Origin: Acidobacteriota bacterium
GTDB lineage: Bacteria; Acidobacteriota; Blastocatellia; Pyrinomonadales; Pyrinomonadaceae
DNA: 64,000 nt
NCBI GenBank assembly: GCA_003223025.1
Contig: QHXR01000001.1
Span: 222,900-286,899, forward strand
Reading direction: 5' to 3'
The translations under genes were made by a program, and so were the position numbers. The notes below the pieces were generated by a model. The model saw nothing but the letters and a program-made list of their open reading frames with translations. It did no database searches and was not told the DNA's origin. Positions 1 through 9,440 of this stretch are shown piece after piece; position 1 is the stretch's first letter, and every line of letters starts with the position of its first letter.

Positions 1-1784
1 GTTGCCGAGTTATCCGCGATGCTCAATGCCGGATTTCTCAAGTTAATTGCATTCTCCAGCGATTTGGACGAGACCAGCTTGTTGCCGGGAGCAACCACGT
101 CCGGCTTGATAACGTTGTCGTAGACTTTTGTACCAGCCGACGATGTATAGAAGCTGCGTGTCGGACCGCGTGAGCTAAAGCTCGCGATCGTGTCGTCGCT
201 CCGGTTATCGGTTCCAAGCGTATTGCTTGCTCCAACCGTGATCGCATACGGACTGTTGCCCGGCGAGTGGATTCGGCCGTAGATCTCGCCTCCTGTATTC
301 GACTTTCCGAGATTGCCGGCGGCGGCAACGACGGTGATACCAAGACCGACAAGTTCCTGCACCTTTACGCACACCGGGTCGTTGCGATACGAGTCGATCG
401 CGGAGCCACCCAGGCTGAGGTTCACGACTTTAATGTTATAAGCAGCGTGATGTTCCTTCACCCAATCGAGTCCGGCCAGGAGCCAGGAAGTCTGACCCAC
501 ACCGTTGTCATCCAATACTTTGACGCTGATGATGTCAGCACCCGGAGCGATGCCGCGGTACGCGCCGTTCTTGCGGCCTTCGTTGCCAGCCGCGAGTGCG
601 GCGACGTGCGTGCCGTGACCGTAGCGATCGTTCGTCGTGTTTGACGAGGAGAAATTTACGTTTGCGACGATCCGGGAATTATTCGTATTGTCCCTGAACG
701 CACTGTGACTCGCGAAGATCCCGGAATCGAGGAAAGCAATTCCGACACCGTTTCCATCGAGCGTATAAGGCCCTCGGACAGTGTCTATCTGATTTCGCAT
801 CTGAGCCGCACCGGTTGTCGTTTCGAGATGACCCGAAGCACCGGTCGAGCGATCCGGAGAAGCGTAGTTGATCAGTCCGCTGACCGAAAGGCTTTGGAGA
901 GCCGATAGCGGCATGTTAACGACCATCGCGTCCGACGAGCCGATCCTGCGGATGATCTGAGCCGAACCTTCGTTAAGGAGAGTACGAAGGGCGGCGTTAT
1001 CCGCATCACGTGCTTGAAGGATGACGTCGATCCGTCGCTTTCCGCTCGGATCCTGCTTCATCATTTCACGAAGATCGGGCGAGACATTATCGCCGACGAA
1101 CTGCGTTGCATGGCTGTCGACGGCCTCTTTCGAAGTCTTCGGAGTCGCCACCGTAATCGTTTCGAATAGTTTCGCCAACTCGTCATTCGACGCGACCTTA
1201 TCATCGTAGGCACTGCTCGAACTTCCGCCGATGATCGTTATCCGTCCATCGCGAACAGCCGAGACGAATGCGTCCGATCGGACGAACGTCGGCATGTCCT
1301 CAACGAAAAGGACGATCTGGCCTTTCGAGCCGAGAACCGTTCCGAGGACTTTTTCGAATGCAGCGGTACGTGCGGCAGTATCGAGAGTGTTCGAGTACAA
1401 TGCCGACGTTTCCAGCTTCACGAGCGAGTGATTCTGCAGCGATGCCGGAACGGCACCTTTCGCGAATCGGATCGCGATCTGCTCAGCTATCTCATCCTGA
1501 ACGCTTCCATTTTCGTCAACGACAACCGGCTGGCGGCCGCCACCATTCTGCAACACTTCGAGAACCTTATTGATCTCGGTTTCGAAGTTCGAGCTCTGAC
1601 GCAGTCTTCCTTCACGGCCAAGCTGCGTAAGATCGGTGGTAAACGAAACGGCTGCCGATCCGGACCGGTTGTATTCTGAGCCGAAAGTATGGGCGGCCAG
1701 AACATTCACGAGAACGAATGCGGAAAGCAGCAACAGGGAGATCGCTTTTCTCGCAAAAGAAAAATGATCTGTAAACGGTTTCAT
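1..1784 (-). CDS. secreted S8 subtilase with degenerate Clp-NBD1-like N-terminal domain (3' end cut by window edge)
   Basis: Secreted serine protease, partial: about 594 codons are visible and the catalytic Ser region lies beyond the window. Start is ATG at 1784 with AAGGAG six bases upstream. Order: signal peptide with Leu-rich core (1-35); a segment at about 48-225 that follows ClpB/ClpC nucleotide-binding domain 1 (TDLTQLGREGRL, ETEINKVLEVLQ, GAVPASLQ, IVLFVEDM); an I9-like propeptide region (about 230-330); then the subtilase domain with Asp353 (AFLDSGI), His390 (RYGHGTHVA) and oxyanion-hole region VVAAAGNLG. The Walker A lysine is lost (GEPGVGKT becomes DENGSVQD) and the RRFQ arginine finger is replaced, so ATP hydrolysis is not expected; an exported domain would meet no ATP anyway. 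The subtilase call is firm; the Clp relationship is by-eye alignment and strong. A binding or chaperone-like role for that domain is inference. It has its own predicted sigma54-type promoter. Confidence 0.93.
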   Translation of the reverse strand, partial: MKPFTDHFSFARKAISLLLLSAFVLVNVLAAHTFGSEYNRSGSAAVSFTTDLTQLGREGRLRQSSNFETEINKVLEVLQNGGGRQPVVVDENGSVQDEIAEQIAIRFAKGAVPASLQNHSLVKLETSALYSNTLDTAARTAAFEKVLGTVLGSKGQIVLFVEDMPTFVRSDAFVSAVRDGRITIIGGSSSSAYDDKVASNDELAKLFETITVATPKTSKEAVDSHATQFVGDNVSPDLREMMKQDPSGKRRIDVILQARDADNAALRTLLNEGSAQIIRRIGSSDAMVVNMPLSALQSLSVSGLINYASPDRSTGASGHLETTTGAAQMRNQIDTVRGPYTLDGNGVGIAFLDSGIFASHSAFRDNTNNSRIVANVNFSSSNTTNDRYGHGTHVAALAAGNEGRKNGAYRGIAPGADIISVKVLDDNGVGQTSWLLAGLDWVKEHHAAYNIKVVNLSLGGSAIDSYRNDPVCVKVQELVGLGITVVAAAGNLGKSNTGGEIYGRIHSPGNSPYAITVGASNTLGTDNRSDDTIASFSSRGPTRSFYTSSAGTKVYDNVIKPDVVAPGNKLVSSKSLENAINLRNPALSIADNSA

Positions 1785-1838
1785 CACAATCTCCTTATAA
1801 AAAGTAACTTGACGACACGTGTCGCCGATGATTCCTTT

Positions 1839-1854
1839 AACAAGGTTTGTGCCA
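1839..1854 (-). promoter_or_regulatory. sigma54-like (-24/-12) promoter of the S8 subtilase gene
   Basis: On the minus strand this reads TGGCACAAACCTTGTT. The sigma54 consensus is TGGCACG-N4-TTGC; here the -24 GG is intact with ten bases to the -12 dinucleotide, which is GT instead of GC. It would start transcription about 43 bases upstream of the ATG at 1784. An enhancer-like triple half-site lies about 115 bases upstream, and a sigma54 activator is encoded at 44419-45783. Prediction only. Confidence 0.5.
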
Positions 1855-1930
1855 CGAAATGAAGTAAAGAAATAATTAGACTTAGGAGATTTTGGGGAGT
1901 TGAAGGTCATGGTTTTTATCTCACTTTGAT

Positions 1931-1954
1931 TGACCGATTCGGTCAGGCTGACCG
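1931..1954. promoter_or_regulatory. triple alternating half-site TGACCG/CGGTCA/TGACCG, candidate activator binding site
   Basis: Three six-base half-sites alternate in orientation with three-base spacers: TGACCG, att, CGGTCA, ggc, TGACCG. Both adjacent pairs are perfect inverted repeats. The element sits between the mdh terminator and the subtilase promoter, at a distance typical of sigma54 upstream activating sequences. The protein that binds it is unknown. Confidence 0.45.
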
Positions 1955-1990
1955 AAAAGAAAAAGGGGAAAGCGAAAATACGCTTTCCCC
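1955..1990 (-). terminator. Rho-independent terminator of mdh
   Basis: On the minus strand a perfect 10-bp stem (GGGGAAAGCG / CGCTTTCCCC, loop of six) is followed by TTTTTCTTTT. It lies about 30 bases past the mdh stop. Confidence 0.85.
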
Positions 1991-2022
1991 GAATATGGTT
2001 TTTGAATTCGTCTGAAAATTTA

Positions 2023-2964
<942 letters not shown>

Positions 2965-3045
2965 TCACTGTTGATATAGAAAGATAAATTGTAGCTTTTC
3001 GAAACTGTCATTTTATATGTGCAGGCGACAGCGGGCAAACGAGGG

Positions 3046-3084
3046 AAAGAAAAAGCCCGGCATGCTCTCCCCTTCACGCCGGGC
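3046..3084 (-). terminator. Rho-independent terminator downstream of the 3152-3975 gene pair
   Basis: Seven-bp stem GCCCGGC / GCCGGGC around a 16-base loop; read on the minus strand it ends in TTTTTCTTT. It lies downstream of the small minus-strand gene at 3152 and upstream of mdh. Confidence 0.65.
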
Positions 3085-3151
3085 TTTCTCGAAATGGCCG
3101 CGGAACTCGCCAACGACCAAACTTGAATAAGACTATTTGATAATTTCTAAA

Positions 3152-3364
3152 TCAGAGTGAAACAGCGAGGCTCCGGGCTTCATCAGGGGTTAGGCCGATT
3201 CGGCCCGGATCCTCGCAGGTTTTCAAACGACATCCGCAGGTAAGAAAAGCAACGACCGTGCCAACTTCTCCGGAAGAGTCCGAAAACTCAAAATCCCCAT
3301 AAATCCTAAAGTTTTCAAGATCGGGTCGCGGCCCTTGACGCGACCCGCCGACAATATCGTTCAT
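3152..3364 (-). CDS. small hypothetical protein with CxC...C motif
   Basis: 70 residues from ATG at 3364; a TTG at 3385 would add seven. Not recognised. The only notable feature is TCGCRLKTCEDPG in the middle, with three closely spaced cysteines. The gene begins shortly after the stop of the secreted protein at 3391-3975, in the same direction, and a terminator follows, so the two probably share a transcript. There is no signal peptide or membrane segment. It may not be a real gene; support is position and reasonable composition only. Confidence 0.4.
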   Translation of the reverse strand: MNDIVGGSRQGPRPDLENFRIYGDFEFSDSSGEVGTVVAFLTCGCRLKTCEDPGRIGLTPDEARSLAVSL

Positions 3365-3390
3365 AGTGCATACGATATCGGGCAAGTTTT

Positions 3391-3975
3391 CTACTGAAGG
3401 ATCGGATGACCGCCGCCCCTGCTGTGATCGGCTGTTTCCGAATATCGACGCCTGTCATTGTAATAGAGCACTAAATGCTCGCCCTCGAATCGCACGACAT
3501 CCGATACCCGGTTGAATTCCTTCGTGTGCTCAGCGATAACAAAGGTCATCGGGCTAAAAGACACGACCATTCCCGCAGCATAGATGTAACCACCCTGATC
3601 GTAATCCGTACCAGCGTACTGAGCTGCTCCGACTGCGATATCCGGCGAATACTGTCCTGCACTGTTACGATCACGGTCCGCGTTTGCGATGAAGACGGTG
3701 TACGCCGAGTAGCTCAAGTTGCGCGAATAACCATTCTTCCGGGCGACGGCGAACAGATCCGAAAGACCTTTATCGATTGCCGACAACATCGCCGCCGACG
3801 GCCGTTTCACGCTATAGATGTTCGCTCCGTTCGGCGTCCGACTCGAAAACGAAAACCGGTCACCGGTGATCCGTTGTGCTTCTGCGACGGCACTCCGAGA
3901 CTGAGCCGAAACGCTGTCCGAAGAAAAGCCCAAGGCCATCACGATCAAAAATCCAGCTAATAAATTTGTACGCAT
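3391..3975 (-). CDS. secreted hypothetical protein
   Basis: 194 residues. The start at 3975 is chosen because GGAGAAACTCT precedes it and because it puts a signal peptide (MRTNLLAGFLIVMALGFSS... cut near VSAQS) at the N-terminus; a longer reading from 4002 lacks both. The mature part is Tyr/Ala/Gly-rich with no catalytic motif I recognise. The tRNA-Leu gene lies upstream on the same strand. Probably a periplasmic or extracellular protein of unknown function. Confidence 0.7.
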   Translation of the reverse strand: MRTNLLAGFLIVMALGFSSDSVSAQSRSAVAEAQRITGDRFSFSSRTPNGANIYSVKRPSAAMLSAIDKGLSDLFAVARKNGYSRNLSYSAYTVFIANADRDRNSAGQYSPDIAVGAAQYAGTDYDQGGYIYAAGMVVSFSPMTFVIAEHTKEFNRVSDVVRFEGEHLVLYYNDRRRYSETADHSRGGGHPILQ

Positions 3976-4061
3976 AGAGTTTCTCCGCGGATGTGTCGGC
4001 AATGGTCATGCCATAAACGAAAAATCCCGAGTCGGAGACTCAGGATCGCGAATCCTTATAA

Positions 4062-4148
4062 TGGTACTGGGGACGGGAATCGAACCCGTACGCCCCTAAA
4101 GGCACAGGATTTTAAGTCCTGGGCGTCTACCAATTCCGCCACCCCAGC
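4062..4148 (-). tRNA. tRNA-Leu (anticodon TAA)
   Basis: 87-nt class II tRNA. Acceptor GCTGGGG pairs with CCCCAGT, and discriminator A plus encoded CCA follow. The D-arm region reads GGCGGAATTGGTAGACGC, typical of tRNA-Leu. The anticodon loop CTTAAAA gives TAA. A long variable arm and the T-loop GGTTCGATTCC are present. Confidence 0.97.
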
Positions 4149-4206
4149 ACGGAATCGAGATTATCATAAAGGCGAATGGAAACGCGATTCGAACAAACCG
4201 TGTGGT

Positions 4207-4716
4207 ATGATTCGACAAAAATCGCTCGCTGACTACGAAATGGAACAACTCGCTTGGATATTTTGGCTCGTGCTTGGCGTGATTTTGATCATCGCCGAGG
4301 TCTTCACGCTCGGCTTTGTTTTGTTCTGGTTTGGTATCGGAGCGATCGCCGCCGCATTCGTTGGCCTTGTCGGAGGCGGCTTCGTCCTGCAGTTCCTCGT
4401 GTTCGCGATCGTGTCGATCGCTCTCACCGCAATGTCGCGGACGATCTTCTCGAAATATCTGACGCATCGGGATGAGGACACAGTCAAGATGGGTGTCGAT
4501 TCATTGCCCGGTCAGATCGGAACCGTAACGATGGCGAGCAGGGGAGCGCTCAAAGAAAGCGCCGTTAAAGTTTACGGCTCGATCTGGACCGCGTTCCCGG
4601 TCGATGAAGAAACTTCTTTGAGTGAAGGTGAGAAAGTCGAGGTCGTTAGTGTGAAAGGTTCGTCGATCTACGTGCGCCGCGTTACGAATGAGCTTCCCGA
4701 GTGGCGCGGAAACTAA
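4207..4716 (+). CDS. NfeD-like membrane protein (short, peptidase-less form)
   Basis: 169 residues from ATG 4207; ATG 4240 (MEQLAWIFWLVLG) is an equally likely start and neither has a clear ribosome site. Three hydrophobic segments (roughly 13-35, 38-60, 62-80) are followed by a soluble C-terminal OB-fold-like part containing GQIGTVTMASRGALKESAVKV and EVVSVKGSSIYVRRV, the usual NfeD signature. Short NfeD proteins associate with stomatin/prohibitin-type proteins in membrane quality control; no such partner is next door. The last four bases overlap the end of the convergent PP2C gene. Confidence 0.85.
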   Translation: MIRQKSLADYEMEQLAWIFWLVLGVILIIAEVFTLGFVLFWFGIGAIAAAFVGLVGGGFVLQFLVFAIVSIALTAMSRTIFSKYLTHRDEDTVKMGVDSLPGQIGTVTMASRGALKESAVKVYGSIWTAFPVDEETSLSEGEKVEVVSVKGSSIYVRRVTNELPEWRGN

Positions 4717-5672
4717 AGGATCTCGGCTGTATCCACATCGACGTCGTCATTATCCTGATCGGCCGTGTCGTGAATATTCCCGAGGTCTATCATTTCAAGT
4801 TTCACCTCATCCGCATCGGCAGAGCCTAATTCGTCCCCGCTCAGCTTCGCAAGTATCACGGTGATGTTATCCTCACCGCCGTTCTCATTTGCTTCCTTTA
4901 CAAGCTCGGCACACGCTTGCTCGAGTTGCTCGATGTTATCGACAACGTGCTTTTGCATGTTTGCTGCGGAGACTTTGTTCGAAAGTCCGTCGCTGCATAA
5001 CAGCAGAATGTCTTCCTTGCACGGGACGAGACGAGCCGATACCGGATAGATCTCGTTCTGTGCGCCGAGAGCCTGCAGGATCACATTTTTTAAAGTGTGT
5101 GTCTCGGCTTCTTCTGCGGAGATCTGCTGTGCGTCGATAAGCTGTTGGACCAGCGACTGATCCTTTGTTATCTGATAAATCTTTCCGTTGCGGACCAGAT
5201 ATGCACGGCTATCGCCGACCTGAATGACATCGACGCCTTCGGGCGTGACACCGACACCGGTGAACGTCGCGCCCATTCCCTGAAATTGCGGATCCGTGCG
5301 TCCCTGCTGATGAACCAAATAGTTCGCATACACGGTCGCGTTGTAGAGTTTGGAAATAAGATTGTACTGGACGCTTTCGGGTGTCAGCGTTGCGTCGGTA
5401 TCGTCATCGCTTAGGAGTTTTTCGCTGACGCTTTCAACCGCCATCTTACTTGCGACCTCGCCGGCAAGGGCTCCTCCCATTCCGTCGGAAACCGCGAGCA
5501 CGACTCCGTTCTCGTCCACATCGAAGCTCTGGCTTTCGATGACGAACTCGCCCTCGCTCTGCTCGCTCGTCCAGGCGCGCGAATTCGAAATATTCAGGAG
5601 AAGATAGTTATCCTCGTTGCCGCGGCGAACCCGTCCGACGTGGGAAGTAGCGTGTATCTCGACAGTAAACAT
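4713..5672 (-). CDS. PP2C-family serine/threonine protein phosphatase
   Basis: 319 residues. Dephosphorylates Ser/Thr of cytoplasmic proteins, presumably opposing Hanks-type kinases, none of which is in this window. PP2C motifs are in order: RVRRGNEDN (metal Asp), AVSDGMGGALAGE (metal site), GMGATFTGV, VGDSRAYLVRNGKI, LLLCSDGLSN and NGGEDNITVIL (metal Asp), with the spacing of the short bacterial Stp/PrpC type. After about residue 275 a 40-residue acidic tail rich in Asp/Glu is extra; its role is unknown. No membrane segment. Convergent with the NfeD-like gene. Confidence 0.93.
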   Translation of the reverse strand: MFTVEIHATSHVGRVRRGNEDNYLLLNISNSRAWTSEQSEGEFVIESQSFDVDENGVVLAVSDGMGGALAGEVASKMAVESVSEKLLSDDDTDATLTPESVQYNLISKLYNATVYANYLVHQQGRTDPQFQGMGATFTGVGVTPEGVDVIQVGDSRAYLVRNGKIYQITKDQSLVQQLIDAQQISAEEAETHTLKNVILQALGAQNEIYPVSARLVPCKEDILLLCSDGLSNKVSAANMQKHVVDNIEQLEQACAELVKEANENGGEDNITVILAKLSGDELGSADADEVKLEMIDLGNIHDTADQDNDDVDVDTAEIL

Positions 5673-5680
5673 AGAAATTT

Positions 5681-5763
5681 AGTTTCTGGTTTCTAGTTCC
5701 TCGTTTTTCGTTTCAGATTCGACTCATCGCCGACTCGAAACTCGAAACTCAAAACCAGAAACT
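5681..5763. repeat. dispersed palindrome (TTTCTAGTTTC family)
   Basis: Arms AGTTTCTGGTTT and AAACCAGAAACT pair perfectly; inner sequence carries further heptamer copies (TTTCTAGTT, CTCGAAACTCGAAACT). It fills the gap between two minus-strand genes and is related to the repeat at 23727-23840. Confidence 0.75.
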
Positions 5764-6895
5764 ATTTAAGTGCTTGATCTAAGTCTTCAATAATATCTTC
5801 GACGTCTTCGATCCCTACAGAGATCCGGACCAAGCCATCGGTGATCCCTAGCTTGTTCCGCGTTTCGGTCGGAACCGATGCGTGCGTCATCGTAGCGGGG
5901 TGGGAGATCAATGATTCGACTCCACCAAGACTCTCGCCCAATGTGCAGAGCTTAACTCCTTCGAGCACTCTCTTCGCATTCTCAAGCGAGCCGGTCTCGA
6001 ACGCCACCATTCCGCCAAATCCGGTTTGTTGTTTCTTGGCGAGTTCGTGCTGAGGATGGGAAGCAAGTCCGGGGTAATAAACCTTTTGTACTTTGGGATG
6101 TTCAGCCAGGAAGTTCGCTACGACACGTCCGTTCTTGTCGTGGGCTTCCATTCGCACAGCGAGCGTCTTCGTTCCGCGAAGTACGAGAAACGAATCAAAC
6201 GGAGAAAGGATCGCACCGATGCTGTTCTGAACAAACTTTATCCATTCCGCATCCGCCTCGTCGTTCAATGCTACAAATCCGCCGACCGAATCAGAATGGC
6301 CGTTAAGATATTTTGTCGTCGAGTGAACGACGATGTCACATCCAAGGTCGATCGGTTTCTGAAAGTACGGCGACAGAAAAGTGTTGTCACAAACCACCTT
6401 CGCACCGCGAGCGTGAGCAAGCTCGGACACGCCGTGCAAATCCGTAACCGTCATCACGGGATTTGTCGGAGTTTCGACGAACACCATCTTAGTGTTTGGC
6501 TTGAAAGAGCTCTCGAGGTTGGTTAGATCGGATGTGTCGGCAAGATCAAACTCGATCCCGTAATCGACGAGGATGCGGCTGAATAATCGATACGTTCCGC
6601 CGTACGTATTATCGCCCAGGATCACATGATCGCCGGCTTTGACGAGTTTTAAGACAGTATCGATAGCCGACATCCCGGAGGCGAAGGCGTAACCGTACTT
6701 CGCATTCTCGAGAGCGGCGATATTCTTTTCAAGAGCGAGCCTAGTGGGATTTTGAGTACGGGCGTATTCGAACCCTTTATGTTTTCCGAGTCCTTCCTGG
6801 GCGTATGTTGAGGTTTGGTAGATCGGCACGCTTACCGCACCGGTCGCGATATCAGGCTCGTTTCCGGCGTGAATTGCAGTTGTCGAAAAGCCCAT
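5762..6895 (-). CDS. cystathionine gamma-synthase/lyase family PLP enzyme
   Basis: 377 residues, the standard size of the Cys/Met metabolism PLP family. The start region STTAIHAG and PIYQTSTY, the PLP phosphate contact FASGMSAI, the PLP-ring Asp in CDNTF, and the Schiff-base lysine in STTKYLNGHSD (near residue 200) are all present; the Arg of the carboxylate pocket is in LVRISVGIED near the C-terminus. Members interconvert cysteine, homocysteine and methionine precursors; the sequence alone does not separate gamma-synthase (metB) from gamma-lyase or beta-lyase, so no symbol is given. The upstream gap contains no recognisable SAM riboswitch. Confidence 0.9.
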   Translation of the reverse strand: MGFSTTAIHAGNEPDIATGAVSVPIYQTSTYAQEGLGKHKGFEYARTQNPTRLALEKNIAALENAKYGYAFASGMSAIDTVLKLVKAGDHVILGDNTYGGTYRLFSRILVDYGIEFDLADTSDLTNLESSFKPNTKMVFVETPTNPVMTVTDLHGVSELAHARGAKVVCDNTFLSPYFQKPIDLGCDIVVHSTTKYLNGHSDSVGGFVALNDEADAEWIKFVQNSIGAILSPFDSFLVLRGTKTLAVRMEAHDKNGRVVANFLAEHPKVQKVYYPGLASHPQHELAKKQQTGFGGMVAFETGSLENAKRVLEGVKLCTLGESLGGVESLISHPATMTHASVPTETRNKLGITDGLVRISVGIEDVEDIIEDLDQALK

Positions 6896-7400
6896 AAAAG
6901 AAAGCTCGATATAAAGGATAAAAAATAAAGCTTATTGTAACGTAAATTGCAGATACTAGGCTCAGTTTTAACGAGATTTCATGGTAACGTGCCGTATTTA
7001 AAAAAGCAAAGTAATTGGCTGTAAAAAAGTCAGTCCGTGTTCTATGGTGATCCGTCGATCCCGGCGAAAAATGGCTTGGGTTTGCGAGTTCCGATAGGCC
7101 GGTCGTTCTTCTGCTGAAGACCGTACCGTCGAACATGGCAGTGTCTTCGAAACCGGTTTGATACAAAAAGCGGCGAGTGTACAGCGATCATGCTCGACAG
7201 TGGACGAATGAAGGCCCTGTATTAGCGAAGTTGATTCCGCCGGCGCATATTTTTGAAGATATAAATTACGAAACGCCGCCGATCCTGTGGAGCTTTGGAC
7301 CGTAGCCCGGACCGGAGATTTTATTTATCCTTTCAAAAATAAGATAGAATAGACCCGATCCTAGTACTTTAAATATTCAATTCGGACCCGCGACAAACGA
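6896..7400. other. 505-bp intergenic region between divergent genes
   Basis: This separates the PLP enzyme (minus) from the carboxylate-amine ligase (plus), so it must carry both promoters. It is AT-rich near both ends; TAGAAT at about 7345 is a possible -10 box for the plus-strand gene without a convincing -35. No structured RNA or coding sequence could be supported. Confidence 0.5.
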
Positions 7401-8528
7401 ATGGCCAAATCATTGTTCGATCAATTTACGCTCGGGATAGAAGAGGAATTTCAGATCGTCGACCCCGTAACTCGCGAGCTTAAGTCTCACGTTTCCGAGA
7501 TCCTCGACGAGGGCAAACTACTTCTCGGTGAGAAGGTTAAGCCCGAAATGATCCAGTCAATGATCGAGGTCGGGACCGGAGTCTGCGCGAACATTCAGGA
7601 AGCTCGGGAAGACATTTCCAAACTTCGATGCATCATTTCGTCGCTTGCACAGAAGAAGGGAATGAGGATAGTCGCGGCGTCGACGCATCCGTTCTCAAAG
7701 TGGTCGGAGCAGGAGATCTACGACGGAGCCCGTTACAAACTTCTTGTCGACGAGCTTCAGATGGTTGCTCGTTCGCTTCTGATCTTTGGCGTTCACGTCC
7801 ATGTCGGTGTTCCCGACGACGATCGGCGAATCCATATCATGAACGCAGCGCGGTACTTTCTACCGCACGTTTTGGCGATGACAACTTCGTCACCCTTCTG
7901 GCTGGGTTTCAATACTGGGCTGAAGTCCTATCGATGCGAGGTTTTCAAAAAATTTCCTCGAACCGAGATCCCCGACCATTTTGAGTCCTTTCAGCAATAC
8001 CAGAGCTATCTCGATCTGCTCATTAAAATGAATTGTATTCAGGACGGATCGAAGATCTGGTGGGATATTCGACCGCATCATTTGTTCCCGACGCTTGAAT
8101 TCAGGATCTGCGATATTCCTACTCGCGTCGATGACACGATCGCAGTTGCGGCTCTTTTTCAGGCGATCGTTGCGAAACTGACTATATTGATTGAGAAGAA
8201 TCTTGGATTTCGTCTGTATCATCGCCGCCTCATTCAGGAGAACAAGTGGCGTGCGATCCGTTATGGATTGGATGGAAAACTCCTCGACCTAGGAAAACAG
8301 AAGGAAGTGCCCGTCAAGGACCTCATCCGGGAGCTTTTAGATTTTGTTGATGACGTTCTGGACGACCTGGGTTCGCGCAAAGAAGTCGAGCACGTCCACG
8401 CAATTTTAGAGCGCGGAACGTCCGCCGATAAACAGCTGCAGGTTTACGAAGAATCGGGTGGAAATTTCAATGCGGTCGTCGATATGCTCATCCAGGACAC
8501 AATGGAAAATGTCCCTTCGGTGTTTTAA
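7401..8528 (+). CDS. carboxylate-amine ligase, YbdK/GCS2 family
   Basis: 375 residues, cytoplasmic ATP-grasp-like glutamate-cysteine ligase type 2 fold. LGIEEEFQIVD at 11-21 holds the metal-binding acidic cluster; IFGVHVHVGV, WWDIRPHHLFPTLEFRICD and the C-terminal ERGTSADKQL are characteristic of the family. The E. coli homologue has weak gamma-glutamylcysteine synthetase activity in vitro; the physiological substrate of the group is not settled, so a small-molecule peptide-bond ligase is the safest call. The ATG at 7401 has no strong Shine-Dalgarno sequence but lines up with the family start. Single gene. Confidence 0.92.
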   Translation: MAKSLFDQFTLGIEEEFQIVDPVTRELKSHVSEILDEGKLLLGEKVKPEMIQSMIEVGTGVCANIQEAREDISKLRCIISSLAQKKGMRIVAASTHPFSKWSEQEIYDGARYKLLVDELQMVARSLLIFGVHVHVGVPDDDRRIHIMNAARYFLPHVLAMTTSSPFWLGFNTGLKSYRCEVFKKFPRTEIPDHFESFQQYQSYLDLLIKMNCIQDGSKIWWDIRPHHLFPTLEFRICDIPTRVDDTIAVAALFQAIVAKLTILIEKNLGFRLYHRRLIQENKWRAIRYGLDGKLLDLGKQKEVPVKDLIRELLDFVDDVLDDLGSRKEVEHVHAILERGTSADKQLQVYEESGGNFNAVVDMLIQDTMENVPSVF

Positions 8529-8756
8529 CTGATTACCCCGCCCTCGCTAAGCGCGCTTTTCTGGAATCAATCCGCTAATTGCAGTTTGTTAACTCTGAGA
8601 TGAACGTTCTCAAGCTGTCAAACATTGTTAGAACATTACAAACAATTAGTTGACGCTATGGAGCTTAACATGGTAAAAAGTTAAACGGGCTATCGCCTGC
8701 CTTCCTGTTCGTCATCTACGTTTCATCTTTCTTTTTATCTTTCCGGAGACCAAAAA

Positions 8757-9440
8757 ATGCTACCTAACAGATTAGAAAGCTCAAGGCTGGAACGAGGGTT
8801 TTCGTTGGTCGAAGTAGTGGTGGTGCTCGTAATAGTTGCCATTATTATTACGTTCGCGATTATGACTCTCGGTAACTCAAAGGAGAATATTGACCGCCAG
8901 AATATTGCCAGGGAGTTTAAGGTTAGTCTGGAGAGAGCCCGCTTTGATTCCGTAAAGAGACGAGCGTCGGTTTGCTCCGACATGTCGAGGGTGACAATCA
9001 ACAGCTCGGGATCCTATAGCGTCTCCACCGATCTGGACCAAAACGGCTCGCTCAACGTTGCTGTCGAGACGCGGCGCGTCGATTTTGCGAATCGGGCCGG
9101 TGTGACGCTCGTAGGGAACGGGGTTACGCTTCCAATCACGATCAGGTTCGACGAGCGGGGACGGGCATTCCTCCGAGCGGATTGCGATCCGTCCTCGATT
9201 CCGACCGCCTCCGTGCCCCTCTTTTATTTTTGCAACGGTGCATGCACGGTAGCGACTGCAAATTCGGAAAACGCGAATGCCATCTTTATTTCGCCTGCGT
9301 TAACGCGAACACCGGCATCGACAACCGGCTGTCAGTATGGACGGGTATACCGCCGACTCCATCGCCGTTGCCACCGTTCCCTAGTACGTCGCCGACACCG
9401 CTGCCGACTGCAACGCCGACGCCGGCAAGTACCCCGGTAG
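8757..9440 (+). CDS. type IV pseudopilin, FimT/GspH-like (frame broken near its C-terminus)
   Basis: First gene of a minor-pilin cluster. Class III leader MLPNRLESSRLERG is cut before FSLVEVVVVLVIVAII, with Glu at mature position 5, followed by a beta-rich globular domain (to about residue 185) with FDERGRAFLRADCD and FYFCNGACTV; its paired cysteines suggest disulfides. After about residue 185 the frame turns into an Arg-rich run (YRRLHRRCHRS) that looks non-biological, while the frame one base back encodes a Pro/Thr-rich tail to 9613. The true product therefore probably runs to 9613 through a one-base shift somewhere in 9296-9345. GGAG lies 9 bases before the ATG. Role: minor pilin priming or capping a type IV pilus or type II-like pseudopilus. 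Confidence 0.85.
   Translation: MLPNRLESSRLERGFSLVEVVVVLVIVAIIITFAIMTLGNSKENIDRQNIAREFKVSLERARFDSVKRRASVCSDMSRVTINSSGSYSVSTDLDQNGSLNVAVETRRVDFANRAGVTLVGNGVTLPITIRFDERGRAFLRADCDPSSIPTASVPLFYFCNGACTVATANSENANAIFISPALTRTPASTTGCQYGRVYRRLHRRCHRSLVRRRHRCRLQRRRRQVPR

Noticed and set aside
3991-4206. 5' extension of the NfeD-like frame
   Set aside because: It would run across the tRNA-Leu gene; the internal ATG is the sensible start.
6896-7000. SAM riboswitch before the Cys/Met PLP enzyme
   Set aside because: No conserved core or terminator could be found in the leader.
6852-7166. A minus-strand 104-codon open frame upstream of the PLP enzyme
   Set aside because: It overlaps the gene start, has no ribosome site, and its sequence shows no coding character.
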